A stretch of 49,018 nucleotides of DNA, taken from contig NZ_MPNU01000001.1 in NCBI RefSeq assembly GCF_001896205.1, positions 1 to 49,018 of the forward strand, given 5' to 3'. The translations under genes and the position numbers were made by a program. This document shows positions 8,224 to 20,017 of the stretch, in pieces (within the stretch, counting starts at the first letter, position 1; each line of letters opens with the position of its first letter). The notes under the pieces are model-generated. The model made no database searches. It was given only the letters and a program-made list of their open reading frames with translations, and was not told where the DNA came from. The stretch comes from Edwardsiella piscicida (GTDB lineage Bacteria > Pseudomonadota > Gammaproteobacteria > Enterobacterales > Enterobacteriaceae).

Positions 8224-8895
8224 CTATGACTTTTGATGGTGTCCGCCGTCGATGGCCGACGCGGCGACCTGCGCAAGGTGCGCTTTCTCCTGTTCGCGAC
8301 GATACCAGTAGTACACGCCTTTGGAAATCATCCGCAGCTGCAGCACCAGGCGCTCCTCTAGCTGACGGCGTTGCTCACTGTCGATATCCAACGCCTCGGC
8401 GCCCGCGCTGAACACAATGGTGACCATCGCCTCGGCCTGCGCTTCTGTAAAACTGCGCGGCATGTGATTTTCGATTTCCAGATAGTCGGCAAGTTCCGCA
8501 ATAAAATGCTGAATTTCACGCTGTACCGCGGCGCGAAAGGCCGCCGAGGTGCCCGAACGCTCACGCAGCAGCAAACGAAACGCATTGGGATTATTACCAA
8601 TAAACTCCATGAAGGTCGCGACCGAGGTACGGATCACGCTACCGCCCTTCGCGATACGCTGGCGCGCCTGACGCATCAGCTGACGCAGCATCAGGCCGCT
8701 TTCGTCCACCATGGTGAGCCCCAGCTCATCCACATCGCGAAAATGGCGATAAAACGACGTGGGCGCGATCCCCGCCTCGCGCGAAACCTCTCGCAGGCTC
8801 AGGCTGGCGAAGCTGCGCTCGGCGCTGAGCTGATTAAATGCCGCCTCAATCAGTGAACGGCGAGTCCGTTCCTTTTGCTGTGCCCTGACGCCCAT
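8224..8895 (-). CDS. fabR: TetR-family repressor of unsaturated fatty acid synthesis
   Basis: FabR represses fabA and fabB according to the unsaturated acyl-CoA/ACP pool and so sets membrane fluidity. The 223-residue protein has an N-terminal TetR helix-turn-helix ([20 protein letters not shown], about residues 33-52) and a long ligand-binding helical domain rich in Glu/Gln. It heads the fabR-yijD unit and is divergent from sthA, the E. coli arrangement. A -10-like TATAGT on the minus strand lies near 8961-8966, without a good -35. Confidence 0.96.
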   Translation of the reverse strand: MGVRAQQKERTRRSLIEAAFNQLSAERSFASLSLREVSREAGIAPTSFYRHFRDVDELGLTMVDESGLMLRQLMRQARQRIAKGGSVIRTSVATFMEFIGNNPNAFRLLLRERSGTSAAFRAAVQREIQHFIAELADYLEIENHMPRSFTEAQAEAMVTIVFSAGAEALDIDSEQRRQLEERLVLQLRMISKGVYYWYRREQEKAHLAQVAASAIDGGHHQKS

Positions 8896-9075
8896 ATTCT
8901 ATCCGTTATTCTCTTCATGTTCGGCTTTACGGCCGGCGCCTTTATTGGCTATCACCGCGTCACTATACCAAACTTAGCCCGATCCCGCTGAATTAACCAT
9001 CATGGCAGCAAATGGCGTTATATTACGTAATTATCTGCCAATCATAACTATTTTCCATATAAATAATAAGGATGA

Positions 9076-9104
9076 TTGGGCTGCACAGCATTTCATGTTA
9101 ATAT
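9076..9104 (+). promoter_or_regulatory. Predicted sigma-70 promoter of sthA
   Basis: TTGGGC (9076-9081), a 17-bp spacer and TAATAT (9099-9104) lie 38 bp before the sthA ATG. An AT-rich palindrome around TTACGTAA (9022-9031) lies upstream in the fabR-sthA intergenic region; its role is unknown. Confidence 0.55.
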
Positions 9105-9141
9105 AGCGTTGTGGTTTTGTATAAAAAAGGCCTACTCTAAC

Positions 9142-10542
9142 ATGCAACAGCATTTCCATTTTGACGCCATCGTTATTGGTTCAGGACCCGGGGGTGAAGG
9201 TGCCGCCATGGGACTGGTTAAACAGGGGGCGCGGGTTGCCGTCATCGAACGACAATTCAGCGTCGGCGGCGGATGTACCCACTGGGGAACCATCCCCTCG
9301 AAAGCCCTCCGCCACGCCGTCAGCCGCATTATCGAATTTAACCAAAACCCGCTCTACAGTGATAATACCCGCCTCATCAGCGCAACCTTTCCCGATATCC
9401 TGCGTCACGCCGACAGCGTAATTAATCAACAAACCCGAATGCGCCAGGGCTTCTATGAACGCAATCACTGCCAGCTGTTTTACGGCGAAGCCCGTTTTGT
9501 CGATCCCCATACGCTGAGCGTGACCTACCCGGACGGCAGCAGCGATACCCTAACGGCCGATAACATTGTTATCGCCTGCGGCTCCCGCCCTTACCACCCG
9601 CAGGATGTCGACTTTAGCCATCCCCGAATTTATGACAGCGACTCTATCCTTAATCTGCACCATGAGCCCAGCCACATCATCATCTATGGCGCCGGCGTTA
9701 TCGGCTGTGAGTATGCCTCTATCTTCCGCGGCCTTAACGTTAAGGTCGATCTGATTAATACGCGCGATAGGCTGCTCTCTTTCCTGGATCAGGAGATGTC
9801 GGACTCGCTCTCTTACCACTTCTGGAATAACGGCGTAGTGATCCGCCACAACGAAGAGTTTGAGCAGATTGAGGGGCTGGAGGACGGCGTTATCGTTCAC
9901 CTACGCTCCGGGAAAAAGGTCAAGGCAGACTGCCTGCTGTTTGCCAACGGTCGCACCGGGAATACCGACGGGCTGTGTCTTGAGGCGGTCGGCCTAGAGG
10001 CAGACAAGCGCGGTCAGCTGAAGGTCAACGCCCGCTATCAGACCGCAGTGCCGCATATTTACGCCGTCGGAGATGTCATCGGCTACCCCAGCCTGGCCTC
10101 TGCCGCATATGACCAAGGGCGCATCGCCGCGCAGGTCATCACCCGCGGGGAAGCCCATACACACCTCATCGAAGATATTCCAACCGGGATCTACACCATT
10201 CCGGAGATCAGCTCCGTCGGAAAAACCGAGCAGGAGCTGACCGCGATGAAAATTCCGTATGAAGTGGGTCGCTCGCAGTTCAAACATCTGGCCCGGGCGC
10301 AGATTGCTGGAATGAACGTCGGAGGGCTGAAGATCCTGTTCCACCGCGAAACCAAGCAGATCCTGGGAATCCACTGCTTTGGCGAGCGCGCCGCAGAGAT
10401 CATTCATATCGGGCAGGCGATCATGGAGCAGAAGGGGGAAGGCAATACTATCGAATACTTCGTCAATACCACCTTCAACTACCCCACGATGGCAGAAGCC
10501 TACCGCGTGGCGGCGCTTAACGGCCTAAACCGCCTGTTTTAA
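9142..10542 (+). CDS. sthA: Soluble pyridine nucleotide transhydrogenase
   Basis: SthA (UdhA) is a cytosolic FAD enzyme that re-oxidises NADPH with NAD+. The 466-residue protein has an FAD motif [12 protein letters not shown] near the N-terminus, a second dinucleotide motif [13 protein letters not shown] in the middle and the dimerisation domain ending in NGLNRLF. The redox site reads [13 protein letters not shown]: only one Cys (Cys45) where disulfide reductases have two, as expected for STH. The ATG at 9142 matches the E. coli start; the longer frame has no homology. Its last 18 nt overlap the convergent oxyR end. Confidence 0.96.
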   Translation: MQQHFHFDAIVIGSGPGGEGAAMGLVKQGARVAVIERQFSVGGGCTHWGTIPSKALRHAVSRIIEFNQNPLYSDNTRLISATFPDILRHADSVINQQTRMRQGFYERNHCQLFYGEARFVDPHTLSVTYPDGSSDTLTADNIVIACGSRPYHPQDVDFSHPRIYDSDSILNLHHEPSHIIIYGAGVIGCEYASIFRGLNVKVDLINTRDRLLSFLDQEMSDSLSYHFWNNGVVIRHNEEFEQIEGLEDGVIVHLRSGKKVKADCLLFANGRTGNTDGLCLEAVGLEADKRGQLKVNARYQTAVPHIYAVGDVIGYPSLASAAYDQGRIAAQVITRGEAHTHLIEDIPTGIYTIPEISSVGKTEQELTAMKIPYEVGRSQFKHLARAQIAGMNVGGLKILFHRETKQILGIHCFGERAAEIIHIGQAIMEQKGEGNTIEYFVNTTFNYPTMAEAYRVAALNGLNRLF

Positions 10543-11448
10543 CGCCTCTCGCTGGATCATAACCTGCTGCATATGCTCGCGGATAGCCTCCGCGAGCTGC
10601 TCATAGCGGGCGCGCAGCGGCGAACCGGGACGATAGACCAGAGCAATGGTTCGCTTAGGCTCCGGCTTATAGCAAGGCAGGTAACAGACGCCGTCGCGCT
10701 GGCGCTGGGAAGGTACAGCCAGATCGGGCAACAGCGTAATCCCGCTGCCAGCCGCGACCATGTTGCGCAGGGTCTCCAGGCTGGTCGCCCGGAAGTGAGT
10801 GTCTTCATCGGCGCCGGCCTCAAAGCAAAAGCCCATCGCCTGATCGCGCAGACAGTGCCCATCTTCCAGCATTAAAAGATGCTCCCCCGCCAGCTCCGGC
10901 ATCGCGATACGCTCTTTTTCCGCCCAGGGATGATCGCTATACACCGCCAGCGTCATCGGCTCATCAAACAGCGGGATCTCAATGAACGCCTCCGTCTCCT
11001 TCACCAACGCCAGAATGGCGCAGTCCAGCTTTCCGCTGTCCAACTGGGCCAGCAGCTGCGCGGTCTGCGCTTCATGCAGGTACATCTCCAGCTTGGGGAA
11101 TGCCTGGTGCAGCATCGGTACGATCTGCGGCAGCAGATAGGGACCAACGGTGGGGATCAGCCCAATATGCAGCGGGCCGGACATCGCCTCACCCTGCTGG
11201 CTGGCCATCTCCTTGAGCACTTTCACCTCGCGCAGCACCGTACGCGCCTGCTCCACAAGCAATAGGCCCGCCTGGGTAAACAGAACCTTACGGCTGGTGC
11301 GCTCCAGTAGCATCACCCCCAGCTCATCCTCTAGCTTGCGGATCTGCCCGCTCAGGGTGGGCTGGCTGACATGGCACGAATCCGCCGCCCGACGGAAGTG
11401 ACGGTGCTCCGCCAGCGCCACCAGATATTCTAAATCCCGGATATTCAT
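10525..11448 (-). CDS. oxyR: Hydrogen peroxide sensor-regulator OxyR
   Basis: OxyR is a LysR-type activator that H2O2 switches on by a Cys199-Cys208 disulfide. Both residues are present in [16 protein letters not shown], at exactly 199 and 208 in this 307-residue protein. The N-terminal helix-turn-helix includes [20 protein letters not shown]. The ATG at 11448 gives MNIRDLEYL, the conserved start. It is divergent from a Prx-Grx fusion gene; in E. coli the divergent transcript is the sRNA OxyS, for which I see no sequence here. An OxyR-like site lies between the two genes. Confidence 0.97.
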   Translation of the reverse strand: MNIRDLEYLVALAEHRHFRRAADSCHVSQPTLSGQIRKLEDELGVMLLERTSRKVLFTQAGLLLVEQARTVLREVKVLKEMASQQGEAMSGPLHIGLIPTVGPYLLPQIVPMLHQAFPKLEMYLHEAQTAQLLAQLDSGKLDCAILALVKETEAFIEIPLFDEPMTLAVYSDHPWAEKERIAMPELAGEHLLMLEDGHCLRDQAMGFCFEAGADEDTHFRATSLETLRNMVAAGSGITLLPDLAVPSQRQRDGVCYLPCYKPEPKRTIALVYRPGSPLRARYEQLAEAIREHMQQVMIQREALKQAV

Positions 11449-11466
11449 GTTTTTCTCCCGCAAGCG

Positions 11467-11512
11467 ATAGTAAATATCGATGAATAAGATAGCAATGAAC
11501 GATTAGAACTAT
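11467..11512. promoter_or_regulatory. Putative OxyR binding site
   Basis: Two ATAG elements (11467-11470 and 11489-11492) lie 22 bp, or two helical turns, apart, followed by CTAT at 11509-11512. This resembles the OxyR pattern of spaced ATAGNT half-sites contacted by a tetramer. It lies 19 bp upstream of oxyR and about 80 bp from the divergent peroxiredoxin gene, so it could serve autorepression and activation. Confidence 0.62.
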
Positions 11513-11594
11513 CAAGTGAGAGCCACAATAATAAATCCTAAATAAAGGTCCCATCGCAAATTTCGCATCAGATCAGAAAGGAAGGTTGTATTAC

Positions 11595-12329
11595 ATGTTT
11601 AGCAGTCAAGAAGGCAGAAACGTTCCACCGGTTACCTTTCATACCCGCCAAGGGGATAAATGGCTCGATGTCACCAGCGACGCGCTGTTCCGCGACAAAA
11701 CCGTCATCGTCTTTTCACTGCCGGGTGCCTTCACGCCGACTTGCTCTTCTAGCCACTTGCCACGCTACAACGAACTGGCGCCGATATTCCACCAGCACGG
11801 TGTGGACAGCATTCTGTGTGTATCGGTAAACGACACCTTCGTTATGAATGCCTGGAAAAACGATCAAAAAGCCGAACATATCACCTTTATTCCAGACGGA
11901 AATGGTGAGTTCACCCGTGGGATGAACATGCTGGTCGAAAAAGCGGAGCTGGGCTTTGGGCCGCGCTCCTGGCGTTACTCGATGCTGGTACGCAACGGCG
12001 TGGTCGAGAAGATGTTTGTCGAGCCGAACCTGCCGGGCGACCCGTTCCAGGTTTCCGATGCCGATACCATGCTGAAATACCTCGCGCCGGAGCACAAGCT
12101 GCAGGCCTCGGTTTCCCTGTTTACCAAACCCGGCTGCCCCTACTGCGCCAAGGCCAAACAGATGCTGCAGGATCGCGGCATCCAGTATGAAGAGATCATC
12201 CTGGGTAAAGACGCGACCACCGTCAGCCTGCGCGCCATCAGCGGCCGAGCGACGGTGCCTCAGGTTTACATCGGCGGCCAGCATATCGGCGGCAGCGATG
12301 ATTTGGAGCACTACCTGCAATCGGCTTAA
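11595..12329 (+). CDS. Hybrid peroxiredoxin-glutaredoxin (Prx5-Grx fusion)
   Basis: The gene encodes a two-domain peroxidase like the hybrid PGdx of Haemophilus influenzae, which reduces H2O2 and alkyl peroxides using glutathione without a separate glutaredoxin. The 244-residue protein has a Prx5 domain (about 1-165) with the peroxidatic Cys50 in [14 protein letters not shown], and a glutaredoxin domain (about 172-244) with KPGCPYC (Cys181, Cys184) and TVPQVYIGG. The ATG at 11595 follows GAAGG with 9-nt spacing. It is divergent from oxyR with an OxyR-like site between them, so peroxide induction is likely. A strong terminator follows before the FAD disulfide reductase gene. Confidence 0.95.
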   Translation: MFSSQEGRNVPPVTFHTRQGDKWLDVTSDALFRDKTVIVFSLPGAFTPTCSSSHLPRYNELAPIFHQHGVDSILCVSVNDTFVMNAWKNDQKAEHITFIPDGNGEFTRGMNMLVEKAELGFGPRSWRYSMLVRNGVVEKMFVEPNLPGDPFQVSDADTMLKYLAPEHKLQASVSLFTKPGCPYCAKAKQMLQDRGIQYEEIILGKDATTVSLRAISGRATVPQVYIGGQHIGGSDDLEHYLQSA

Positions 12330-12370
12330 CAACAATAGGGCCACCCATGGCCCATCAAAGCCAACGTATT

Positions 12371-12395
12371 GGCGGGCTTGTCCCGCCTTTTTTTT
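12371..12395 (+). terminator. Intrinsic terminator after the Prx-Grx gene
   Basis: GGCGGG-CTTGT-CCCGCC followed by eight T. It ends only 22 nt before the next ATG, so the downstream reductase gene depends on read-through or on a promoter that I cannot see. Confidence 0.88.
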
Positions 12396-12416
12396 CGGTA
12401 TTCCAGGAATCATGCA

Positions 12417-13865
12417 ATGAAAGAATTACACGTCGACGTTGCCGTGATCGGTGGCGGCACCGCCGGTCTGGGCGCCTATCGCGCGGCCAAACGCCATACC
12501 CCCAGCGTAGTGATGATTGAAGGCGGTCCCTTTGGCACCACCTGCGCCCGCGTGGGCTGCATGCCCTCTAAGCTGCTGATCGCCGCGGCCGAATCCGTGC
12601 ATCAGATCGCCCGCGCACCCGCCTTCGGTATCCACCCCCAGGGTGAGGTCCGCATTGACGGTCGAGAGGTGATGGACCGCGTGAAGCGCGAACGCGATCG
12701 CTTCGTCGGCTTCGTCATGGAGGGCGTCGACAGCATTCCCGCGGATGACAAAATCCTTGGCTATGCCCGCTTTCTGGACGATCACACCCTGCAGGTTGCT
12801 GAACATACCCGTATCCATGCCAAACGCATCGTCATCGCCAGCGGCTCACGCCCGGTATGGCCTGCCGCTTGGGATGCTCTGGGCGATCGCCTGATCGTCA
12901 ACGACGATCTGTTCGCCTGGGATACGCTGCCGCGCGCCGTTGCCGTCTTCGGCCCCGGCGTCATCGGCCTTGAACTGGGGCAAGCCCTGCACCGGCTCGG
13001 TGTCGAGGTCAAGGTCTTCGGCGTCGGCGGCGCCGTCGGGCCGCTGACGGATGCCGAGGTCCGCCGCTATGCCGCGGATAAACTGGGCGCAGAGTTTTAT
13101 CTCGATCCCGACGCACAGGTAGAGATCCTACAGCGTGAGGGGGAGCAGGTCTTCATTCGCTATCGCGATCTGGATGGTCAGACGCAGGATATCCTGGTGG
13201 ACTACGTTCTGGCCGCCACCGGCCGGCGTCCCAACGTCGACCGCCTGGGGCTGGAAAACACCACCCTACAGCGAGATGCCCGCGGCGTACCGCTGGCGGA
13301 TCGCCTGACGATGCAGACCAACGTCGAGCATATCTTTATTGCCGGCGACGCCAGCAACCAGCTGCCGCTGCTGCACGAGGCCAGCGATCAGGCGCGCATT
13401 GCCGGTGAGAACGCCGGTCGCTATCCCCACATAGCCCCGGGACTGCGCCGCAGCCCCCTCTCGGTGGTCTTTTCCGACCCACAGATCGCGATGGTGGGAT
13501 CCACCTTCCGCGAGCTGAATGAGAAATATGGCGCCTGCGGCTGCTTCGCCGTCGGGGAGGTCTCATTTGAAAACCAGGGACGATCCCGCGTCATGCTGCG
13601 CAACCTGGGCCTGCTGCATGTCTATGCTGAGCAGGGAAGCGGCCGCTTCCTCGGCGCAGAGATGATCGGGCCGGACGCCGAGCACCTTGCCCACCTGCTC
13701 TCTTGGGCCCATCAACAGCAGATGACCGTAGACCAGATGCTGGATATGCCGTTTTACCATCCGGTCATCGAGGAAGGGGTGCGTACCGCCCTACGCGATC
13801 TGCAAAGCAAACTGCGTTTGGGCAGCGACGAAATCGAGCGCTGCCTGCGCTGTCCGGGGGATTAA
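12417..13865 (+). CDS. Dihydrolipoyl dehydrogenase-like FAD disulfide oxidoreductase
   Basis: This 482-residue class I pyridine nucleotide-disulfide oxidoreductase has an FAD motif VIGGGTAGLGAYRAA, the redox disulfide TTCARVGCMPSK (Cys43, Cys48), a second dinucleotide motif FGPGVIGLELGQAL, FAD motif IFIAGDAS and the dimerisation-domain HPVIEEG with the catalytic His-Glu pair. All catalytic parts of lipoamide dehydrogenase are present. It is not beside pyruvate or 2-oxoglutarate dehydrogenase genes, so it is unlikely to be the main LpdA. Its place next to a Prx-Grx and oxyR suggests peroxide defence, but its substrate is unknown. The ATG at 12417 has AGGA 8 nt upstream. Confidence 0.85.
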   Translation: MKELHVDVAVIGGGTAGLGAYRAAKRHTPSVVMIEGGPFGTTCARVGCMPSKLLIAAAESVHQIARAPAFGIHPQGEVRIDGREVMDRVKRERDRFVGFVMEGVDSIPADDKILGYARFLDDHTLQVAEHTRIHAKRIVIASGSRPVWPAAWDALGDRLIVNDDLFAWDTLPRAVAVFGPGVIGLELGQALHRLGVEVKVFGVGGAVGPLTDAEVRRYAADKLGAEFYLDPDAQVEILQREGEQVFIRYRDLDGQTQDILVDYVLAATGRRPNVDRLGLENTTLQRDARGVPLADRLTMQTNVEHIFIAGDASNQLPLLHEASDQARIAGENAGRYPHIAPGLRRSPLSVVFSDPQIAMVGSTFRELNEKYGACGCFAVGEVSFENQGRSRVMLRNLGLLHVYAEQGSGRFLGAEMIGPDAEHLAHLLSWAHQQQMTVDQMLDMPFYHPVIEEGVRTALRDLQSKLRLGSDEIERCLRCPGD

Positions 13866-13891
13866 TCCCGCCCGCGCCGGCGCGCTGCGCA

Positions 13892-15274
<1,383 letters not shown>

Positions 15275-15307
15275 AGTGACTGCTCCGTACTCAGAATAAA
15301 ATGATCG

Positions 15308-15328
15308 GCGGGCCGCAGCGCGGCCCGC
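15308..15328. repeat. Intercistronic hairpin between argG and argH
   Basis: Nine-base perfect arms GCGGGCCGC/GCGGCCCGC enclose a 3-nt loop. No T-tract follows directly on the minus strand, so mRNA stabilisation or partial attenuation is more likely than termination. Confidence 0.65.
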
Positions 15329-15345
15329 GTTCTGCCCTGTGCGTA

Positions 15346-16563
15346 CTACTGCTTTGCGCTGTTCAGCGCACGAATGCGCGAAGAGAGGGAGAACAGGCGA
15401 ATAAAGCCGCCGGCGTGGCTGTGATCGTACACATCATCCTCACCAAAGGTGGCGAAAGCTTCGTTATACAGACTGTTGGCCGACGTCTTCTGAATGGCGG
15501 TAGCCTGCCCTTTATACAGCTTAATCACCACCTCGCCGCTCACCGCCTCGGCCAACGCATCGGCCGCCGCCTGCAGCGACTGACGCAGCGGCGCGAACCA
15601 GCGGCCGTCGTACACGACGTAGGACATCTCCTGGCCCAGCTTCTCACGCCACTGGAAGCTGTCGCGATCCAGTACGAGCTGCTCCACGCCGCGCAGCGCC
15701 GCCATCATGATGGTGCCCCCCGGCGTCTCATAGCAGCCGCGCGATTTAATGCCCACCAGGCGGTTTTCGACGATATCAATACGCCCTACGCCGTGGCGGG
15801 CGCCCAGCGCATTCAGCGCCTGCAGGCAGCCAAAGGGCGTCATCGCCACCCCGTTGACCGAAACGACCTCACCCTTCTCCACGCCCACGGTCACCAGCTC
15901 TGGCTGATCCGGTGCCTCCTCGGGAGCACAGGTCCACACCCAGCAGTCTTGGTTAGCCGGGCTCCACGGGCTCTCCAGTACGCCCCCCTCGGTAGAGATA
16001 TGCCAGGCGTTGGCGTCACGGCTGTAGATCTTCTCCAGCGTTGCGGTGGTGGGGATATCGCGCCCCTTCAGATAGTCGAGCAGCGCCTCACGCGAACGCA
16101 GATCCCACTCACGCCACGGCGCCACGACCTGCAGCTGCGGCGCCAGCGCGGTATAGGTGGTTTCAAAGCGCACCTGATCGTTGCCTTTCCCGGTCGCGCC
16201 GTGGCACAGGGCGTCGGCCCCCAGCGTCAGCGCCAGCTCAACCTGCGCCTTCGCGATCAGCGGGCGGGCCATCGACGTCCCCAGCAGATAGCTGCCCTCA
16301 TAGAGCGCGCCGCTCTTCAGCACCGGATAGACGTAATCTTTGATAAAGGTTTCGCGCAGATCCACGACATAGCAGGAGGTGGCGCCAGAGCGGAGCGCCT
16401 TCTGCTCGATGCCCACCAGATCTTCACGCTCCTGGCCGATGTCCGCCACAAAGGCGATAACCTCACAGTCGCCGTAGTTTTCCTTAAGCCATGGAATGAT
16501 GGCGGAGGTATCCAGGCCGCCGGAGTAGGCCAGAACGATTTTGCTGATGCTTTGGGTTGCCAT
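15346..16563 (-). CDS. argG: Argininosuccinate synthase
   Basis: ArgG joins citrulline and aspartate with ATP to give argininosuccinate. The 405-residue protein has the N-type ATP pyrophosphatase loop AYSGGLDTS, the [13 protein letters not shown] block and the ESPW motif. Length matches the family. It lies within the arg operon between argB and argH (38 nt after argB), whereas in E. coli argG is unlinked; argCBGH is the order seen in several other gammaproteobacteria. Confidence 0.96.
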   Translation of the reverse strand: MATQSISKIVLAYSGGLDTSAIIPWLKENYGDCEVIAFVADIGQEREDLVGIEQKALRSGATSCYVVDLRETFIKDYVYPVLKSGALYEGSYLLGTSMARPLIAKAQVELALTLGADALCHGATGKGNDQVRFETTYTALAPQLQVVAPWREWDLRSREALLDYLKGRDIPTTATLEKIYSRDANAWHISTEGGVLESPWSPANQDCWVWTCAPEEAPDQPELVTVGVEKGEVVSVNGVAMTPFGCLQALNALGARHGVGRIDIVENRLVGIKSRGCYETPGGTIMMAALRGVEQLVLDRDSFQWREKLGQEMSYVVYDGRWFAPLRQSLQAAADALAEAVSGEVVIKLYKGQATAIQKTSANSLYNEAFATFGEDDVYDHSHAGGFIRLFSLSSRIRALNSAKQ

Positions 16564-16601
16564 ACGGGTTTCCTTATTCTTAACCGAATCGTGTCGTTGT
16601 G

Positions 16602-17375
16602 TTATGCATGAATACGCGTGCCGACGGCTTCGCCGTTAAACAGCGCCGGCAGCTTTTCGGCGTGACGCCAACCGGCGATATCCACCGGGCGCCCCAGCGT
16701 CCGTGCGGCTTCCAAGGCCGCATTCACCTTTACCACCATCCCATCGGTGATGATGCCCTGCTCGATCAGGCGCTGCGCCTTCTGCGCCGTCATCTCCGCA
16801 ATGCGCTGTCCCTTACCATCGAGGATGCCGCTGACGTCAGACAGCATCAGCAGATCCGCGCCCAGGGTCGCCGCCAGCGCCGTCGCCGCCTGGTCGGCAT
16901 TAACATTCAATAACATCCCGTCAGCGTTGATGCCGATGGAGCTGACGATCGGCAGAAAGTCCGCCGCCAGCAGCTGACGCAGCAGCCTCGGCGATCCCGG
17001 CTGCGCCTGGCCAACGTGCCCCAGAGACGCATCCAACTGACTCACCTGCACCGCCCCGCCGTCGGCCAGCGACAGGCCGATCGCCGCCAACCCGTGCGCA
17101 ATAGCACAGGCCTGTAGCGTCTTGTTCGCCGTCCCCGCCAGCGCACCGCTGATGATGCCTATCTGGTCGGCCGGCGTGACTCGCAGACCCTGCCGCTTCA
17201 CCACCGGCAGCTGCAGGCGCGCCATCAGCTCATCCACCAGACACCCGCCGCCGTGTACGATGACGATCGGACGGCGATCGTGATGTCGGTAGGCCAGCAG
17301 CGCCTGAAATAAACGCTCCATCGCCTGTGGGTTATCGAGTAATACGCCGCCGAGTTTGATGATTAACGGATCCAT
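16602..17375 (-). CDS. argB: Acetylglutamate kinase
   Basis: ArgB phosphorylates N-acetyl-L-glutamate in the second arginine step. The 257-residue amino-acid-kinase fold has KLGG near residue 8, the VIVHGGG block and [13 protein letters not shown] chose the ATG at 17375 because it gives [10 protein letters not shown]; the longer frame overlaps argC and is not family-like. From this start the gap from argC is 29 nt. It is the short, arginine-insensitive enterobacterial type, lacking the N-terminal helix of arginine-inhibited kinases. Confidence 0.96.
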   Translation of the reverse strand: MDPLIIKLGGVLLDNPQAMERLFQALLAYRHHDRRPIVIVHGGGCLVDELMARLQLPVVKRQGLRVTPADQIGIISGALAGTANKTLQACAIAHGLAAIGLSLADGGAVQVSQLDASLGHVGQAQPGSPRLLRQLLAADFLPIVSSIGINADGMLLNVNADQAATALAATLGADLLMLSDVSGILDGKGQRIAEMTAQKAQRLIEQGIITDGMVVKVNAALEAARTLGRPVDIAGWRHAEKLPALFNGEAVGTRIHA

Positions 17376-17404
17376 AGCTGCCTCTGTCTGTCCGGGATAG
17401 ATAG

Positions 17405-18427
17405 TTAAAGAAGAGCGCACGTCTCATGAAAGCCAAAGCGCAGGTTCATACACTGCACCGCCTGGGCCGCCGCCCCTTTCAGCAGATTGTCCTCTGCGGC
17501 AACCACGATCAGATGCTGCCCCTGCAGGGAGAAGCCGATGTCGCAAAACGGCGTACCCGCCACCGCGCCGATGGACGGCAGCGTTCCCTGACACAGGCGG
17601 ATCAAAGGCTTATCTTGGTAGGCCCGATAAAAAGCCGTCGCCACCTCGGCCGCATCCACGCCGCGTTTTACCCGCAGATGGATCGTCTCCAGTATGCCGC
17701 GAGGAAAATTGCCTAAGTGGGGGGTAAAAATCACCGGAATGCCCAGATGCGTGGCGATCTCCGGCTGATGACGATGAGTAAACAGCCCATAGGGCTGCAG
17801 GCTCACCTCGCAAAAGCTGCTGCCGAGGCTGGCCTTACGCCCGGCGCCGCTAACGCCGCTGACGGCGTTGATAACCGGCCACTGCGCCGTATCGATAAGC
17901 CCAGCATCCAGCAGCGGTTTTAACGCCAGCAGCGCCGCCGTTGGGTAGCACCCCGGCAACGCGATCAGCTGCGCCGCGCGCAGCGCCACGCCCTGCCACT
18001 CCGCCAAACCATATACGGCCTGCTCAAGCCACTCTGAGTGTTGATGCGTAAAGCCGTAATACTGCGGGTAGACCTTGCTGCAGCGGAGCCGATAGGCGCC
18101 GGAGAGATCGAACACGGTGCACCCGGCCGCCAGAAACTTAGGCGCCAGAAGATGGCTAACCGCATGATCGGTCGCCAGAAAGACCACATCGGCCAGATCG
18201 GTCAGCGCCGCACTGTCGTCGCTGGCAATCAACGGGAGATCGACCACCCCTTTCAGCCGCGGGTGAATATCTGACAACAATTTTCCGCCATCAACGCTTT
18301 GCGCAGACACGGTCAAACCCGCTATGGTGATGTGGGGATGGCGCTGCAGATAAGCGGCGAGCTCAGCACCGGTATAGCCGCTGGCGCCAACGATTAACCC
18401 ATTTAACGGCCTCTGAATACTGGACAT
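17405..18427 (-). CDS. argC: N-acetyl-gamma-glutamyl-phosphate reductase
   Basis: ArgC reduces acetylglutamyl phosphate to the semialdehyde with NADPH. The 340-residue protein has the NADP motif [13 protein letters not shown] and the catalytic Cys in [12 protein letters not shown]. It heads argCBGH and is divergent from argE across the two ARG boxes. The ATG at 18427 has GAGGAG about 11 nt upstream; a slightly later start would fit the shorter E. coli N-terminus, but no in-frame ATG serves. Confidence 0.96.
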   Translation of the reverse strand: MSSIQRPLNGLIVGASGYTGAELAAYLQRHPHITIAGLTVSAQSVDGGKLLSDIHPRLKGVVDLPLIASDDSAALTDLADVVFLATDHAVSHLLAPKFLAAGCTVFDLSGAYRLRCSKVYPQYYGFTHQHSEWLEQAVYGLAEWQGVALRAAQLIALPGCYPTAALLALKPLLDAGLIDTAQWPVINAVSGVSGAGRKASLGSSFCEVSLQPYGLFTHRHQPEIATHLGIPVIFTPHLGNFPRGILETIHLRVKRGVDAAEVATAFYRAYQDKPLIRLCQGTLPSIGAVAGTPFCDIGFSLQGQHLIVVAAEDNLLKGAAAQAVQCMNLRFGFHETCALL

Positions 18428-18568
18428 CGCTGCGATCGCTCCTCTTGGTTAACCGTGGATACCGGCCGTGCGCTGAGATGCCTCAGCCCCTGACCACACA
18501 TCCAGTTAGCCCCACCGCTGCTGCCAATACTCGGGCGTCCCTGTCTGTTCCATTTGATGATGCTTTAT

Positions 18569-18607
18569 TGTATTTTTATTCATAATTATTGCATGAATAT
18601 TGATACT
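18569..18607. promoter_or_regulatory. Tandem ARG boxes (ArgR operator) for argC and argE
   Basis: Two 18-bp ARG boxes, 18569-18586 and 18590-18607, are separated by 3 bp, the standard spacing. Each carries the TNTGAATN4ATTCANW-like core (TTTTTATTCA and GCATGAATAT). The sequence closely follows the E. coli argE-argCBH operator. The hexameric arginine-ArgR complex should shut off both divergent promoters. Confidence 0.93.
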
Positions 18608-18630
18608 ATCCAAACTTGAGGCTGTCAACC

Positions 18631-19782
18631 ATGAATACGCAATTACCCTCATTTATCGCGTTGTACCGTGCGCTGATCGCAACCCCCTCCATCAGCGCCA
18701 ACGACGGCGCACTGGATCAGAGCAATGAACGGTTAATCACGCTGCTGGCAGGATGGCTGAGCGATCTCGGGCTGCGTGTTGAGGTACAGCCAATACCTAA
18801 GACACGGAATAAATTCAATTTATTGGCGAGCTATGGCGAGGGATCCGGCGGACTGATGCTGGCGGGGCACACCGATACGGTCCCCTTTGACGAGGGACGC
18901 TGGACCCGAGATCCCTTCACCCTCAGCGAACAAGATAATCGCCTGTACGGTCTTGGCACCGCAGACATGAAAGGATTCTTCGCTTTTATCATCGATACCC
19001 TACGCGATATCGAACTGCATAAACTGAATAAACCGCTCTACATTTTGGCGACGGCGGATGAGGAGACCTCGATGGCGGGCGCGCGCTATTTTGCCGCCAG
19101 CACCGCGCTACGCCCCGACTGCTGCATCATCGGCGAGCCCACCTCCCTTAAGCCGATCCGGGCCCATAAAGGCCATCTCTCCGAGGCCATCCGCATCACC
19201 GGTCAGTCAGGACACTCCAGCGATCCGGCGCGCGGCGTTAACGCGATTGAGATCATGCACGATGCCATCGGCCACCTGCTCACCCTGCGCAATACGCTGC
19301 AGCAGCGTTACCACAATCCGGCCTTTAATATCCCTTACCCCACCATGAACCTAGGGCATATCCACGGGGGCGATGCGGCCAACCGCATCTGCGCCTGCTG
19401 CGAACTGCACCTGGATATGCGCCCGCTGCCGGGAATGACGCTGAACGATCTCAGCGAGCTGCTGAACCAGGCGCTGGCGCCCATCGCGACGCAGTGGCCG
19501 GGACGTCTGCGTATTGAGCACCTGCATCCGCCGATCCCCGGCTATGAATGTCCGCGCCACGCGCCGCTGGTACAGGCAATAGAACAACTCTTGGGGGAAC
19601 GAGCAGAGGTCGTCAACTACTGTACCGAGGCGCCGTTCCTGCAAGAGATCTGCCCAACGCTGGTACTCGGCCCAGGCTCCATTGAGCAGGCGCACCAGCC
19701 GGATGAGTATCTGTCCACCGACTTTATTGTGCCGACGCGCACCCTGCTGACGCAGATAATCCACCATTTTTGTCAGCGCTGA
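18631..19782 (+). CDS. argE: N-acetylornithine deacetylase
   Basis: ArgE hydrolyses N-acetylornithine to ornithine, the linear arginine route. The 383-residue M20-family metalloenzyme has the zinc site [11 protein letters not shown], the [11 protein letters not shown] catalytic Glu block and IIGEPTS. The ATG at 18631 has GAGG 9 nt upstream. It is transcribed from the ArgR-controlled divergent promoter region. Its 3' flank holds a 7-bp stem (GCAAACG/CGTTTGC) without a T-tract. Confidence 0.96.
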   Translation: MNTQLPSFIALYRALIATPSISANDGALDQSNERLITLLAGWLSDLGLRVEVQPIPKTRNKFNLLASYGEGSGGLMLAGHTDTVPFDEGRWTRDPFTLSEQDNRLYGLGTADMKGFFAFIIDTLRDIELHKLNKPLYILATADEETSMAGARYFAASTALRPDCCIIGEPTSLKPIRAHKGHLSEAIRITGQSGHSSDPARGVNAIEIMHDAIGHLLTLRNTLQQRYHNPAFNIPYPTMNLGHIHGGDAANRICACCELHLDMRPLPGMTLNDLSELLNQALAPIATQWPGRLRIEHLHPPIPGYECPRHAPLVQAIEQLLGERAEVVNYCTEAPFLQEICPTLVLGPGSIEQAHQPDEYLSTDFIVPTRTLLTQIIHHFCQR

Positions 19783-20017
19783 TCGCGGCAGGCGCCGCCC
19801 TGGGCAAACGATGACGCGGCGGCGTTTGCAATGTAACTGTTATCAGTTAGACCTCTTCAGGTCATTGCGTAATTAAATTTCAGTTAACAGCGCTAAATTG
19901 TGTGTTTTGGCAAGAAATTGTGTCAATTGACGCAGAGGACGGAACGTGGCTTTATAAAGAGGCACTCTACAATTTCCGAGTGAAAGAAATTTACGTATTG
20001 GGAGGGGCAGTGGTTCT

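Noticed and set aside
11449-11594. OxyS small RNA divergent from oxyR
   Set aside because: No sequence similar to OxyS or its terminator; the divergent transcript is the Prx-Grx mRNA.
11715-12413. 232-residue open frame on the minus strand opposite the Prx-Grx gene
   Set aside because: It is a shadow of a gene with clear active-site motifs, and would begin within a terminator region.
15301-16611. 436-residue open frame on the plus strand opposite argG
   Set aside because: It mirrors the argG codons, has low-complexity Arg/Gln/His-rich text and no motifs; long antisense frames are expected in GC-rich coding DNA.
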